Source: Clostridium folliculivorans
GTDB taxonomy: Bacteria; Bacillota; Clostridia; Clostridiales; Clostridiaceae
Assembly (NCBI RefSeq): GCF_024341905.1
Contig: NZ_BQXY01000001.1
Coordinates: forward strand, 1,087,013 to 1,151,012
DNA length: 64,000 bases
Reading direction: 5' to 3'
The position numbers and the translations under genes are program-made. The notes below the pieces were generated by a model. That model searched no databases. It was not told where the DNA came from and saw only the letters and a program-made list of their open reading frames with translations. Shown in pieces: positions 7,998 through 18,469 of the stretch (positions are counted from its first letter, which is position 1; every line of letters starts with the position of its first letter).

Positions 7998-8741
7998 TGC
8001 GTCTTAAAGCAAATTTTATATCAGTAAACAGTTGCTCGTGGATAAGAAGAGGGTGTTGTGAATACTATTGTAAATGGCTGTAGTTATGTATTAAATAAAT
8101 GTTGGTGGATAACTATAGCTTGTACATCTAATATAAAACATAGACAAGCATACTTAGTAACCATAACAACATTTTTTTAATATATCACCTTATATTGTTG
8201 TAAATGACATATGAACCTCTTGGAGATTACTAAAAATTTTTATTATGAAAATTGTTATTCACAGAATAGAAGTTATCCCACTTGGTACAGTAATAGCAAA
8301 TGCCATTATATCAACCTCTAAATAGAAAATAACTTGCTCAAAGCTAAGAGAATTTATATAAAGATACATAGTATTAATCTATGTATATTTTGACTGTGAT
8401 GATATACTAATATATGGATATATTGTAATTTAATAATAGCGAGTGATGCATTTTTGACTAAATGAGTTTCTCGATTTTAATTGTTAAAAGAAAGCAATGA
8501 AAGTGTAATATAATAGAGAATTTGATAATATAAGTTTTGCTATGAAATGGCAGCTGAAATAGAGTGATAAGCTTGGAAGTTTAATATATGAACGTATCGC
8601 TTGGTGATGAACCCTATATTTTAAAACTATCTTATAATAACATGTGAGAGCTTTATTTAAGAGCAATAAGTTTTTATTTACTATGATTTGAGGGTTAGAA
8701 AAGGGTAAAGATAATATTAATATAATTATTTTAATAGAGGT
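7998..8741. other. Intergenic stretch, about 740 bp
   Basis: No convincing gene. One short frame at 8058-8177 (GTG start, AGAAGAGGG ahead) encodes about 39 residues with three Cys and the cluster NKCWWITIACTSN; it may be a decayed peptide gene. A 60-codon minus-strand frame near 8484-8666 has no ribosome site or family feature. The rest is AT-rich with many stops and looks like decayed sequence. Confidence 0.5.
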
Positions 8742-9236
8742 TTGGGGGAGAGAAAAATTAAGAAGCAGAGAAGAGCAATAATAGTAATTTGTTTGATCAT
8801 AATTATCATAGGAATATTTACAAATCTGCCTGAGAGCAAATATTATGATAAAGAGTTAAAAGAGCTGATAAATCAGAAAAAAGCTCAGGTAATTGAAGTT
8901 AACAAAGATATGAAGATAGACAAGGCTACTATATCTATTAAAAGAATTATTAACACTAAAGATAAAACTTATATTAGATCTACATATAAAGCTTCTGAAC
9001 TAGGTTGGTCTTTTTCTACTACTAATGTAATTAAGGTGTTTGATGATAAAGGAAAACAGTATCAGTATAGGGGTGGAGAAAACATAGGTAAGATATGGGG
9101 ACAGGATGAACTAATGGAAGTTGAAAGAATAAATGAAGATGCAAAATATTTAACTCTTAAACTTGAATGGTATGATAGAAAGGCTGAAATGAGGATTTCA
9201 CTTGATAAGGAGAGTAATGTTAATGAAAATAAGTAA
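8742..9236 (+). CDS. Signal-anchored surface protein, possible DUF5643-like domain
   Basis: About 164 residues: a basic start (KIKKQRR), one membrane helix (AIIVICLIIIIIGIF), and an extracytoplasmic beta-rich domain ending TLKLEWYDRKAEMRISL. That ending resembles Ig-like DUF5643 domains attached to membrane regulators; this is a weak call. The start is uncertain. TTG at 8742 has AGAGG only 1 bp away, whereas the best ribosome site (GGGGGAG) points to a non-standard ATT near 8757. It overlaps the next gene by 14 bp, so the two are probably translated together. Confidence 0.5.
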   Translation: MGERKIKKQRRAIIVICLIIIIIGIFTNLPESKYYDKELKELINQKKAQVIEVNKDMKIDKATISIKRIINTKDKTYIRSTYKASELGWSFSTTNVIKVFDDKGKQYQYRGGENIGKIWGQDELMEVERINEDAKYLTLKLEWYDRKAEMRISLDKESNVNENK

Positions 9237-9792
9237 GAAGCACATAAGTGGAATTATTGAATGGAGTATAGCAATAGTACTTCTACTCATTTGCTATAAA
9301 TATTCATTTCTATCATATGGTAGCTTTTCTCCATTAAAAGCTCATGAACTGTCCGAGAGAACTTATCATTATGGCCCATCAAAGATAATAAAGACAATAG
9401 ATATTGATAAAGGAAAAGTATATTTATGTAGGTACAAAGATTGGTTTTCAGCGGATACAGTTAATAAGGAGATAATTAAATGGTATCCAGGAGATGGAGT
9501 AAGCGGAACTCCTATAGATTCTTCAAAACAAGTATCTTATAGTTGGAGTGGATCAGGTACTAAGAATAATGAGATGTTTATGAAAGTCTATGGCTATGTA
9601 AGCGATTCTAAAATAACTACTATACAAATTGAAGGGGACGATAAAATAAGTGTACCTAAATATCAATTAGATGAAAGTAGAATGTTCATTTTTTATTGGA
9701 ACGAAGATAATAAGCAAAATAAAACAAAGTATCTAGTAGGCTTGGACAAGGATGGAAAGGTTATTTATAAAGAGGAGCTTATGGGATTATAA
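9223..9792 (+). CDS. Signal-anchored protein of unknown function
   Basis: About 189 residues. MKISKKH is followed by one membrane helix (SIAIVLLLICYKYSFL) and an outer domain rich in Tyr, Ser and Lys. ATG at 9223 is preferred over upstream in-frame ATG 9202, since AAGGAGAG sits 7 bp ahead. It overlaps the end of the preceding membrane protein gene and is followed by a terminator, so the two form a two-gene unit, probably for surface proteins acting together. I do not recognise a family. Confidence 0.6.
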   Translation: MKISKKHISGIIEWSIAIVLLLICYKYSFLSYGSFSPLKAHELSERTYHYGPSKIIKTIDIDKGKVYLCRYKDWFSADTVNKEIIKWYPGDGVSGTPIDSSKQVSYSWSGSGTKNNEMFMKVYGYVSDSKITTIQIEGDDKISVPKYQLDESRMFIFYWNEDNKQNKTKYLVGLDKDGKVIYKEELMGL

Positions 9793-9828
9793 ATTTCAAC
9801 ACGGTACTTTAACAGTGCCTAAATTTTT

Positions 9829-9866
9829 AAAAGGCGACTGTTGATCTAGAGCAACAGCCGCCTTTA
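9829..9866 (+). terminator. Intrinsic terminator
   Basis: AAAGGCGACTGTTG pairs with CAACAGCCGCCTTT (one mismatch). It closes the two-gene surface protein unit and may serve the convergent gene too. Confidence 0.75.
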
Positions 9867-9957
9867 TATATATTGACTATATTATTAAATTAAGGTGTAC
9901 ATCAACATATAGTCTCAGTCATAGAGTGCCAAACAATATGATAAACTCCTATTAATT

Positions 9958-10401
9958 TTATGCTACTGGATCTTTATCCTTTAAAGAAAATACTATAAAT
10001 GGCACAGTGAAGCCTAGTATACTTAAAACTGTATAAAGAGTAGCACTTTCTGGTTTATAGAGTTTGTATAGTTTATTTAATGCAAATAGCATAAGAATAA
10101 AATTAACCAGTGACACTAAAGTACCTAAGACATGTACATTACGAAATACTACAAATATGATGGAGGCTACTGGTAGAACAACCTCAATATTTGGAACTTC
10201 AAAATCAAAGATTTTTAGACCTTTAATTAACTTACCTAGAATGTACAACTGGGCTATAGGAATCCATGCTACCCAAGGGTTTTCCAGTCCTTGACGCACT
10301 GCCATTCTGTATAAAGCATATGCCATGAAAACATATAAAACTAAAGATATTGCGAAGAAGAAAAATATAAAAAATCCTAATAGAGCAAGAAATTGATACA
10401 T
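9958..10401 (-). CDS. Small integral membrane protein of unknown function
   Basis: 147 residues with four hydrophobic segments: near residues 5-30, a middle one around LGKLIKGLK, about 70-115, and a last one around LSILGFTVPFIVFSL. A conserved-looking motif, ALYRMAVRQGLENPWVAWIP, follows helix one; it recurs in small Firmicute membrane proteins without an assigned role. A good AGGTGATTTA ribosome site precedes the ATG. Single gene. Confidence 0.6.
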   Translation of the reverse strand: MYQFLALLGFFIFFFFAISLVLYVFMAYALYRMAVRQGLENPWVAWIPIAQLYILGKLIKGLKIFDFEVPNIEVVLPVASIIFVVFRNVHVLGTLVSLVNFILMLFALNKLYKLYKPESATLYTVLSILGFTVPFIVFSLKDKDPVA

Positions 10402-10487
10402 TAAATCACCTATCCTTTATTATTTAATAATTTATATTAGCTAATGAGATTAAATATTACAGTGGACAAATATAATATTAAGAAACC

Positions 10488-10568
10488 TTTGAAAAATATC
10501 TGGAAGGTCAAACATCTTATGAATGTTTAATAATTAAAGAATCCACTTTAGAAGATGTTTATGGCTAA
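10488..10568 (+). pseudogene. Remnant of an ABC transporter ATPase C-terminus
   Basis: The frame reads FEKYLEGQTSYECLIIKEST followed by LEDVYG and a stop. The ending resembles the C-terminus of ABC ATPases (typically SLEDVFLKLTG), but no upstream frame continues it. It is a short fragment of a lost gene; weak call. Confidence 0.3.
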
Positions 10569-10731
10569 GTTTTTTAAAGTTGATAGGATATTTTATTCTT
10601 TTGGGGATAGGGTATACAAAATTCAATTCATGAATTTTGAACCTATAACATAGACTCAACCAATTTCTAAAGATACTATTGCTATTAAGCTTGGTTTTGT
10701 GATAATAGAGTAAGTTCTTACTATTACAAGA

Positions 10732-10762
10732 AAGCCGCTGAAGAAGGTCTCCTCAGCGACTT
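10732..10762 (-). terminator. Terminator of the ribonucleotide reductase gene
   Basis: On the minus strand AAGTCGCTGA pairs with TTCAGCGGCTT-type bases around a 10-base loop, then CTTGTAATAG. It lies 22 bp past the stop codon. Confidence 0.65.
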
Positions 10763-10783
10763 AGTTAGTATTAATATGGTGGA

Positions 10784-12835
10784 TTACTTTATAGGACACA
10801 CACCTGTTGTGCATTCACTATCATCTATATCATGTTCATCACCATGCTCATATTTCATTAATAGTTTAGCATCAAAAGGTTTCATGTTTGATAATCTATT
10901 TTCGTATTCTTCTTTCGTAATTGCTTCGTAAGGTAAAAGTGGATAATAGTTATCGTCTAAGGATAGGAAGGAGATACCAACTATTGAATTCCAGTTTTCA
11001 TAAACCCAATCTTCAACTAAATCCCACTCATTTTCTCTTACACTTACAGTAATACTTGCATTGTGGTCTACGTAATTGTCCATAAACATCTTATATATTT
11101 CAAGTTGTTCTATTGCTGAAACATCATATTTGGTTTTACCTTTAGGTGCTTCAACAGGGAACTCAATAACTAAAGTTCTGGCATTTTCCATTGTAGAACC
11201 ATTTTCAGGATGTACAGGATAGCCTAATTCTTGACATACTTTAACTAGTGCATCTTCAGCATTTATCCTTATTCTTCTCACATAGTATGGAGAATGAGAA
11301 AAATGAAGCCCACTTGAAACAGTTGGAAGTAGTGACAAAGTGCCTTCAGGTTTTAAGGTTGTAACAAGCAGGGATCTATTTAAACCTAAAGAATCTGCTA
11401 GTTCATCTGCAGCTTTTCTGGCAGTAAATCTTAGCTGTTTTAGTAGATCAACTTGGTCAGCTATATTCATGCCTACAGCATTAATAGCATCTTGATACCC
11501 AGTAACACTTACCCCTAGCAGTCTATCTCTCTTTAATTTATAATCCCATTCTGGAAGTTCAAGTTCTACAAGTGTAAGTCTATAGGATGCCCTGGTTAAT
11601 AATGAATGAGTTTTTAATAATCCATCTATATCAAGTTTTCCATCTTTTACATGAGCCAAAATATTGGTAGTAACTAAATTACAAGTTTGACGGTCATCTA
11701 GTAGTACCTCTCCGCATGGATTGGTTCCTTTAAAATTAGGATTACGTCTTAAAGCTTCAGCTCCATTGTAACTTGCTGGTTCACCACTAAACCTCATTTG
11801 CTGAAACTGCCAGTTCCAAAAATCTTTAGAAGGTTTTTCAAAGTGGATTATGGTATTATTGGATAATGCCCTATGTATAATATCTTCATTTACAACCCAA
11901 TTACCGTTTGAATCCTGAGTATATAAGCCATTCTTTGCTTGAATTGTTTCAGAATCATTGGCATCTATTAAGCCGATTTCAGCAGATCTTCTAACTCCGC
12001 CCACAACTACATTTTCAGCAATTATATTGGCAAAATCAAGCATATCGATAGCGTGTACCTTGCCTTCAACAGCATCACTTCCAATTCTTTTACTTACAAC
12101 CTTATGGAATTTAGTAAACATATTTTTTAAGCTATCATGACCAGAGGCAGTTCCTCCGAAACGTATCAATCTTTCTCCTCTAGGTCTTACGCTATCATAA
12201 TCTATCTCAATTGTTACGATATGCTTATATTCTTTTCTGGTAATTATGTCAAAGTACATTCTTAGAGCCTGAGCCCAGCCTTCTTTAGAGTCACCTACAT
12301 GTATATTTGCTTTAGTATTTTCGTTAGAAAAATCTAGAGCTGTGGATTCTAATCTATTATTTTTACTTTTAGGTTCATATTCCTTATTTATAACTTCAAC
12401 AAGTCTTGCTTTAGGAAGATATTTAACATCCTCTTCAAGAACTCTAAATCCTACGCCTGTTCCAACCATTAATGCATAAAATAGTTCGCCAAGTTTATCA
12501 AAACCATCCAATATAATAAGGCTACAATTAAAATTTGCAAGAGCATGATCATTTACAGCTGAGGTTCCACCTATCCAAAAGGTACGTCCGCTAAGAAATC
12601 CTTTTAGATTGAATACTAAATCGAATAACTTTTCCGCTTCTTCCTTGGAAGTGTTGGGATCTAAACTGCAATTGTATTCAACAGCTCTTTCAACAGTTTC
12701 AAGCCATGTTTCACGTCTGCCTTCTTTTGCTAGCCATCTTGAATAAGTTCTATAATAAACAAAACTTCCTAATGGAGCTAATGGATTAATCTCCGCATAT
12801 TGATTTAAAAATTCTTTAGTTAATAATTTCTTCAT
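10784..12835 (-). CDS. nrdJ: Adenosylcobalamin-dependent ribonucleoside-triphosphate reductase (class II)
   Basis: 683 residues. It reduces ribonucleoside triphosphates to deoxy forms using a B12-generated thiyl radical and needs neither oxygen nor a second subunit. The catalytic Cys set is visible: Cys104 (NFNCSL), the thiyl-radical Cys374 in NPCGEVLL, its partner Cys385 (RQTCNLV), and the C-terminal relay pair Cys675/Cys680 (ECTTGVCPIK). The layout fits the monomeric Lactobacillus-type enzyme, though it is somewhat shorter than that 739-residue protein. The start ATG follows an AAGGAGGAT site. It is a single gene with its own terminator; I saw no cobalamin riboswitch box upstream. Confidence 0.92.
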   Translation of the reverse strand: MKKLLTKEFLNQYAEINPLAPLGSFVYYRTYSRWLAKEGRRETWLETVERAVEYNCSLDPNTSKEEAEKLFDLVFNLKGFLSGRTFWIGGTSAVNDHALANFNCSLIILDGFDKLGELFYALMVGTGVGFRVLEEDVKYLPKARLVEVINKEYEPKSKNNRLESTALDFSNENTKANIHVGDSKEGWAQALRMYFDIITRKEYKHIVTIEIDYDSVRPRGERLIRFGGTASGHDSLKNMFTKFHKVVSKRIGSDAVEGKVHAIDMLDFANIIAENVVVGGVRRSAEIGLIDANDSETIQAKNGLYTQDSNGNWVVNEDIIHRALSNNTIIHFEKPSKDFWNWQFQQMRFSGEPASYNGAEALRRNPNFKGTNPCGEVLLDDRQTCNLVTTNILAHVKDGKLDIDGLLKTHSLLTRASYRLTLVELELPEWDYKLKRDRLLGVSVTGYQDAINAVGMNIADQVDLLKQLRFTARKAADELADSLGLNRSLLVTTLKPEGTLSLLPTVSSGLHFSHSPYYVRRIRINAEDALVKVCQELGYPVHPENGSTMENARTLVIEFPVEAPKGKTKYDVSAIEQLEIYKMFMDNYVDHNASITVSVRENEWDLVEDWVYENWNSIVGISFLSLDDNYYPLLPYEAITKEEYENRLSNMKPFDAKLLMKYEHGDEHDIDDSECTTGVCPIK

Positions 12836-12893
12836 AAAAAATCCTCCTTGAAAAGCATATCTTCCTTTTTAAATGGTTCCATTACGAAAACTT

Positions 12894-12950
12894 AAGTTAT
12901 GCTTGATCGAAAATAGTGGGTCATGAGGATTTTCGAGGTATGCATAACTT
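12894..12950. repeat. Imperfect palindrome upstream of nrdJ
   Basis: AAGTTATGC pairs with GCATAACTT, and an inner CGAAAAT with ATTTTCG. It is not clearly one of the other repeat types but abuts the tandem type A copies. It could be a degraded relative or an operator in the nrdJ leader (nrdJ starts 58 bp away on the minus strand). Confidence 0.4.
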
Positions 12951-12975
12951 AATAGATGAAGTTGGAACTCTATAA

Positions 12976-13072
12976 AGATGTACAACTTCGTAATAAAACT
13001 AATATTTTTAAATTCTCTCACCAAAAGCCATGAGAGTTTTAAAAATATATTTTAGATCGAACTAGTACATCT
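12976..13072. repeat. MITE-like palindromic repeat, type A
   Basis: Ends AGATGTACAACTTC and GAACTAGTACATCT; inner palindrome CTCTCA facing TGAGAG flanked by TTTTTAAA/TTTTAAAAA arms. This copy is somewhat diverged and belongs to the GTAC-end subtype. Confidence 0.75.
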
Positions 13073-13074
13073 AT

Positions 13075-13172
13075 AGATGAACCACTTCATAATTAAACTT
13101 CTATTTTCAAATTCTCCTCTCAGAACCTAGAGGAGAATTTGAAAATAGATTTCGGATTGAAGTGGTTCATCT
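13075..13172. repeat. MITE-like palindromic repeat, type A
   Basis: Nearly identical to the copy at 246: the same 14-bp ends AGATGAACCACTTC/GAAGTGGTTCATCT and inner CTCCTCT/AGAGGAG. It lies two bases after the preceding copy, a head-to-tail pair of two subtypes. Confidence 0.8.
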
Positions 13173-13462
13173 GAAAAAAACAACACTATATATAGTGGGA
13201 TGTTTTTCTAAATAATACTACATATAGTACAACAGTGTCAAATGTTTTAATTCGATAATTAATCGTTAACAGTGGAATAAATTGAAAAAAATGAGTGGCT
13301 GTTAGTGTAACTAATGCTTGCATATTCAGAGGTGTGAAGGGGGACACCCATATAATTATTAATTAAATATATATTAAAAAAATTTACGAGAATAATTTTT
13401 CTGTATTTAAAATTATGAACTTAAATACAATTATTGAGAATTTAAACTGTTTATAGGATAGT

Positions 13463-13504
13463 TCTACGAATCTTAATTTTAATAGATTCAAATATGAAGT
13501 ATAT
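13463..13504. repeat. Half copy of type B repeat
   Basis: CTACGAATCTTAATTTTAAT and following bases match the right half of the type B copies at 27051 and 61245. The left half is absent. It abuts the type A copy that begins at 13505. Confidence 0.5.
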
Positions 13505-13602
13505 GGATGTACCACTTCGTAATGAAATTTATTATTTTTAAATTTTATCACCAGAAGTCGTGGGAGTTTTAAAAATAAGTTTCTGTTCGAACTGGTACAT
13601 CT
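13505..13602. repeat. MITE-like palindromic repeat, type A
   Basis: Ends GGATGTACCACTTCG and CGAACTGGTACATCT; GTAC-end subtype closest to the copies at 26838 and 56089. Confidence 0.75.
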
Positions 13603-13660
13603 TTATATGTGTATAATTTTATGTTTTGGTATATTAATAGCTGAGATTGGCCAATAGCAT

Positions 13661-13701
13661 TAACCCAGGACTATAATTATAAATATTATTGTCCTGGGTT
13701 A
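13661..13701. terminator. Bidirectional hairpin downstream of gdhA
   Basis: TAACCCAGGAC pairs with GTCCTGGGTTA around a 19-base AT-rich loop. It lies 143 bp past the gdhA stop codon on the minus strand. Confidence 0.55.
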
Positions 13702-13843
13702 ATTTACAGATTTATAACTTCAACTATATTTTTTCGCATAGCTAAAGTGTATAGATATATGATTTTCAAACATAAATAACGACGTAGGTTTCAATAAAAG
13801 AGCCCTATAGTGAAATAGCGCATTAATCTACTGTCAATTTAAA

Positions 13844-15250
<1,407 letters not shown>

Positions 15251-15416
15251 TTAATTATAAACCTTTACAAGTTATAGCTAAATAGGTTATGCTGCGTAAA
15301 ATAGAGTTAAGAATGTTTAAAAATCGCTGTTTATTAAGACTTTTGAATATACATAAATTATTAGTTAAAGTTGAAATCTATAAAAATTGTAAAGCTTTCA
15401 TTTTAATTTATGCTAG

Positions 15417-15581
15417 TTTGGGAGATATATTCTTTTAAATAGCATTATTCTAGCTTTTGATGTTGACGGATCAGGTGAAAATCCTGTTTTAAATCCTAAC
15501 TCTACTTATTCAGATTATCAGTGGATTTTAATAAGAGATAAGAAAAATAGTGATTGGGTGATAGATGACAAGGGATATTAA
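15417..15581 (+). pseudogene. C-terminal remnant of a lost gene
   Basis: An open frame of 54 codons without a start: FGRYILLNSIILAFDVDGSG, continuing through NPNSTYSDYQWILIRDKK and ending WVIDDKGY. It starts after an in-frame stop and reads like the end of an NTF2-like/DUF4829-type domain. No promoter or ribosome site is visible, so it is a decayed gene end. The rest of 15176-15670 holds nothing I can support. Confidence 0.45.
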
Positions 15582-15670
15582 GACTTGAGATACTAGAATA
15601 TTAGATGATTAAGCAAACTTTGAAAGCTATAATCTGGTATCCTTATGTAAAGGAACTCAAGTTAAGGAAT

Positions 15671-15709
15671 CTGAGCTATCCCTTGTTAAGTAAACAAGGG
15701 ATAGCTCAG
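15671..15709. terminator. Strong hairpin at the 3' end of the ABC gene
   Basis: A perfect 17-bp stem, CTGAGCTATCCCTTGTT with AACAAGGGATAGCTCAG, and a 5-base loop. It lies 38 bp past the stop codon of the minus-strand ABC transporter gene. Confidence 0.65.
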
Positions 15710-15746
15710 AGTGATGAATCTTTAACAATTTTAAATTTAAATTAAA

Positions 15747-17480
15747 TCAAATAACATTTTCATTAACAGGTTCACTAGAATTAGTTATAGAGTACAATGA
15801 ATAAAAGAATCCTTTCTTTTCGAGAAGCTCATTAAAAGTACCACGCTCCACGATTTCTCCTTTATTCATTACTATAATTTGATCATATTGGGTTAATATA
15901 TCCGCGTATAATTTGTGAGTGACAATAATTTTAGTTAAATTCTTTATTTTTAAAATAGCGTCTTCTATTAAACGGGAAGTTTCGTTATCCAAGGAAGCTG
16001 TAGCTTCATCCATCATGAGGATTGGAGTTCCTCTTATAAGAGAACGGGCAATAGAAATACGTTGCTTTTCACCACCAGAGAGATTTACTCCGTTTTCACC
16101 ACATCTGTAATCTATCCCTTTTTCACCAATCAATTTTGATAAGCCTGAACAGGCAATCGCATAATCAACCTGTTCTTTTTCAAAGGCTCTAAAAAGAGTA
16201 ATATTTTCAGCAATACTATTATTAAATACAAATACATTTTGTTGAATCATTGAAACCAGATCATATAGACTGTCAATAGAAGTATCCCGCAACTCATTTT
16301 CATCAATTTCTATGGTTCCTTTGTAGTTATTTTGATACCCTAGCATTAGATTTAGTAAAGTTGATTTACCACTTCCGCTGCTTCCTACAATAGCATAACT
16401 TTTATTTTTTATAAATTTTAGATTAATGTTGGTTAGAGTAGAACTCTCTTCTGTATATCCAAAAGAAACATTCTTAAAAACAATTGTATTATTAAAAGAG
16501 GACAGAGCTGTGCTTCCATCTGTGCTGTTTGAAATTTCAGCAATACTTTGAAATTTTTCTATTAAACCTTCTGCAGCTTTTCTATTTGCAATAATAGGAC
16601 CAATAGAATTAATAGGACCTAAAACATAATTTAGTAGCTGAATAAAAGCAACAACAACTCCAACGGTGATAACACCTTTTATGGACAAGTGTACACCTAA
16701 GCCAAATATGGTTATTTCAACAATTAGGCTAGCAAAGGAGTTAAATATTTCAATGTTATTAGCTATATCTCTACGATTCTTTTTAGTCTGTTCTAATTCA
16801 TCATTTTTACTGACGAAGATATGGAAAATTTCTCTATCGGCCTTGAAACTTTTGATTACAGGAAAACCTGTCAACAGATCTTTGACAAGAGCTACAAAAG
16901 AGGCATTTTCATCAGATACTTTTACTTCTGCATTTGTGAGCTTGTTCCCGAAAATGGCAGATACTAAGATAGGAATAATACAAGTAGCTAAAGTTCCTAA
17001 GAGCATTCTAAAGTTAAGGTAAGCCATTGCCATAATGCCACCTATAAATAAAGAACATTGTAAGATTAGATTTAGACTGCCGATTAAGTAATTTTGTTCA
17101 ATTGAGGCTAAATCATTACTAAAGGCCGATATATAGGTGCTGGATGTTTCTTTATTGAAAGCGCTGATATTTTTATCTAAAATTTTCTGGAAAACTTTAT
17201 TCTTATATTGACTAAGGGCTTTTTTTATAAAGCGATTAAAGAATATTTTCTTTATAAAGTACGCAAATATTGTGGATACCATAACAATTGCAGCAATTGC
17301 TAGTGAGTGCCATAGCTTTGTCATATCTCTACTAGATGCTATGTCCAGAAGTATTTGAAGTACAAATGCAATGCCGATTTGTAGAACTGCAATAGAAACC
17401 ATAACAAATATAGAAACAAAATAGTTGATATGATTATTTTTATAAAACTCCTTTTTGTAGTTAATACCGCTTTTAACCAT
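15747..17480 (-). CDS. ABC transporter, fused permease and ATP-binding domains
   Basis: 577 residues from the chosen start (MVKSGINYKK). AGAGAGGAGT sits 6 bp before this ATG; an in-frame ATG 13 codons upstream has no such site. Residues about 25-300 form a six-helix exporter domain. The C-terminal ATPase has Walker A GSSGSGKST, signature LSGGEKQRIS and Walker B ILMMDEATASLD. This is an ABCB-type half transporter, probably working as a homodimer to export a drug or peptide. It lies 73 bp behind a MerR-type regulator on the same strand, so expression is probably induced by the exported compound. Confidence 0.85.
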   Translation of the reverse strand: MVKSGINYKKEFYKNNHINYFVSIFVMVSIAVLQIGIAFVLQILLDIASSRDMTKLWHSLAIAAIVMVSTIFAYFIKKIFFNRFIKKALSQYKNKVFQKILDKNISAFNKETSSTYISAFSNDLASIEQNYLIGSLNLILQCSLFIGGIMAMAYLNFRMLLGTLATCIIPILVSAIFGNKLTNAEVKVSDENASFVALVKDLLTGFPVIKSFKADREIFHIFVSKNDELEQTKKNRRDIANNIEIFNSFASLIVEITIFGLGVHLSIKGVITVGVVVAFIQLLNYVLGPINSIGPIIANRKAAEGLIEKFQSIAEISNSTDGSTALSSFNNTIVFKNVSFGYTEESSTLTNINLKFIKNKSYAIVGSSGSGKSTLLNLMLGYQNNYKGTIEIDENELRDTSIDSLYDLVSMIQQNVFVFNNSIAENITLFRAFEKEQVDYAIACSGLSKLIGEKGIDYRCGENGVNLSGGEKQRISIARSLIRGTPILMMDEATASLDNETSRLIEDAILKIKNLTKIIVTHKLYADILTQYDQIIVMNKGEIVERGTFNELLEKKGFFYSLYSITNSSEPVNENVI

Positions 17481-17553
17481 ATATAACTCCTCTCTAAACT
17501 TAAGGATGTGTTTAAACACGGTGCTTCAACAGCGCATAAAAATCAATTTAGTT

Positions 17554-18285
17554 TTAGACTGGTTCATCCTTAGAAACGTTTCTATTTCTAGTGAAAAAAT
17601 CATTTATTATATCAATATCTATTTCATCTATAGTGAATCCTACTATATAAGAACCTGAGAATACTATCTTCATAACTGCACCACAATTTTCAAATTCAAG
17701 GTATAAAGATATATCATAGTCAAACTGTAGGATGTGAACAATTGCTTTAAAATTTCCTATCTCATCAGAAATGGTTTCCCTAAATTTCTTTATAATATCT
17801 ACCGATAAAAAGTCTCTTGAAGTAGGTGCAAAGAATTGGCTCATAGAATCCCAATCTTTTTCTATGAAGCTTTTAGCAAACTCTAAAGCTCTTTCTTTCT
17901 GAAGTTTTTTTTCATCATCTATATCGCAGTGAAATGAGAAAATATCTTTCCCATCATTTATTAACTTCATTGTATTTTGCAGACGTCTAAGCTGGATGTT
18001 TTTCAATTCAATCTGTGTCTGAATCAGTGATTGCCTAGATTGAATAGCCGATTTTAAATCATGTTTATCATTTAAAAGCTCACATATTTCACTGATATTA
18101 AAACCCAGTTCTTTTAAAAATAATATGTGTCCAATTTTCTCTGCTTCATATTTGGAATATTTTCTTGGCATACGATCTTTTTCCTGAACACTTTTCAAAA
18201 TTCCCTTTTCTTCATAGAATCTAAGGGTCCTAGTTGTAACACCATAGCGATCACAAACTTCTCTTATTGTATATATTTCTTCCAT
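17554..18285 (-). CDS. MerR-family transcriptional regulator
   Basis: 243 residues. The N-terminal 70 residues are a MerR winged helix (YTIREVCDRYGVTTRTLRFYEEKG, split by position as YTIREVCDRYGV and TTRTLRFYEEKG), followed by a coiled-coil dimerisation helix (about 80-115). The C-terminal 120 residues contain an extra domain (FAKSFIEKDWDSMSQFF, and AVMKIVFSGSYIVGFTIDEI) resembling NTF2-like/DUF3887 ligand domains. Such regulators twist long-spacer promoters on ligand binding. A MerR-type promoter with 19-bp spacing lies just upstream, and the next gene is an ABC exporter, so it probably senses the exported compound and controls itself and the exporter. Confidence 0.85.
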   Translation of the reverse strand: MEEIYTIREVCDRYGVTTRTLRFYEEKGILKSVQEKDRMPRKYSKYEAEKIGHILFLKELGFNISEICELLNDKHDLKSAIQSRQSLIQTQIELKNIQLRRLQNTMKLINDGKDIFSFHCDIDDEKKLQKERALEFAKSFIEKDWDSMSQFFAPTSRDFLSVDIIKKFRETISDEIGNFKAIVHILQFDYDISLYLEFENCGAVMKIVFSGSYIVGFTIDEIDIDIINDFFTRNRNVSKDEPV

Positions 18286-18310
18286 AATATACCTCCCTTA
18301 AGCTAACCCC

Positions 18311-18341
18311 ATTATATCAATTGACCTTACGTCAATGTCAA
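18311..18341 (-). promoter_or_regulatory. MerR-type promoter and operator
   Basis: On the minus strand TTGACA (18336-18341), a 19-bp spacer, then TATAAT (18311-18316). The spacer contains the perfect dyad TTGAC-GTAAG-GTCAA (18321-18335). Over-long 19-bp spacers with a central dyad are the signature of MerR-controlled promoters. It drives the merR-like gene and the ABC exporter. Confidence 0.85.
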
Positions 18342-18469
18342 CATGATTGTTAGAAAATTTATGTAATTCGCCTAAGTCTTAAATTATTCTTAACAAATTC
18401 AATCCTTGTTCTAATTAAAATCCATTTTAAATAGTATATTAAAGTAAATTTATTTGGGAGGAGAGAAGC

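Noticed and set aside
8484..8666. A minus-strand 60-codon frame in the gap before the surface protein genes
   Set aside because: No ribosome site, skewed Tyr/Leu/Ser content and no neighbour relationship; looks like AT-rich noise.
12836..12975. A cobalamin riboswitch upstream of the B12-dependent reductase
   Set aside because: I looked on the minus strand for the conserved B12-box and found none; the palindrome there has a different sequence and size.
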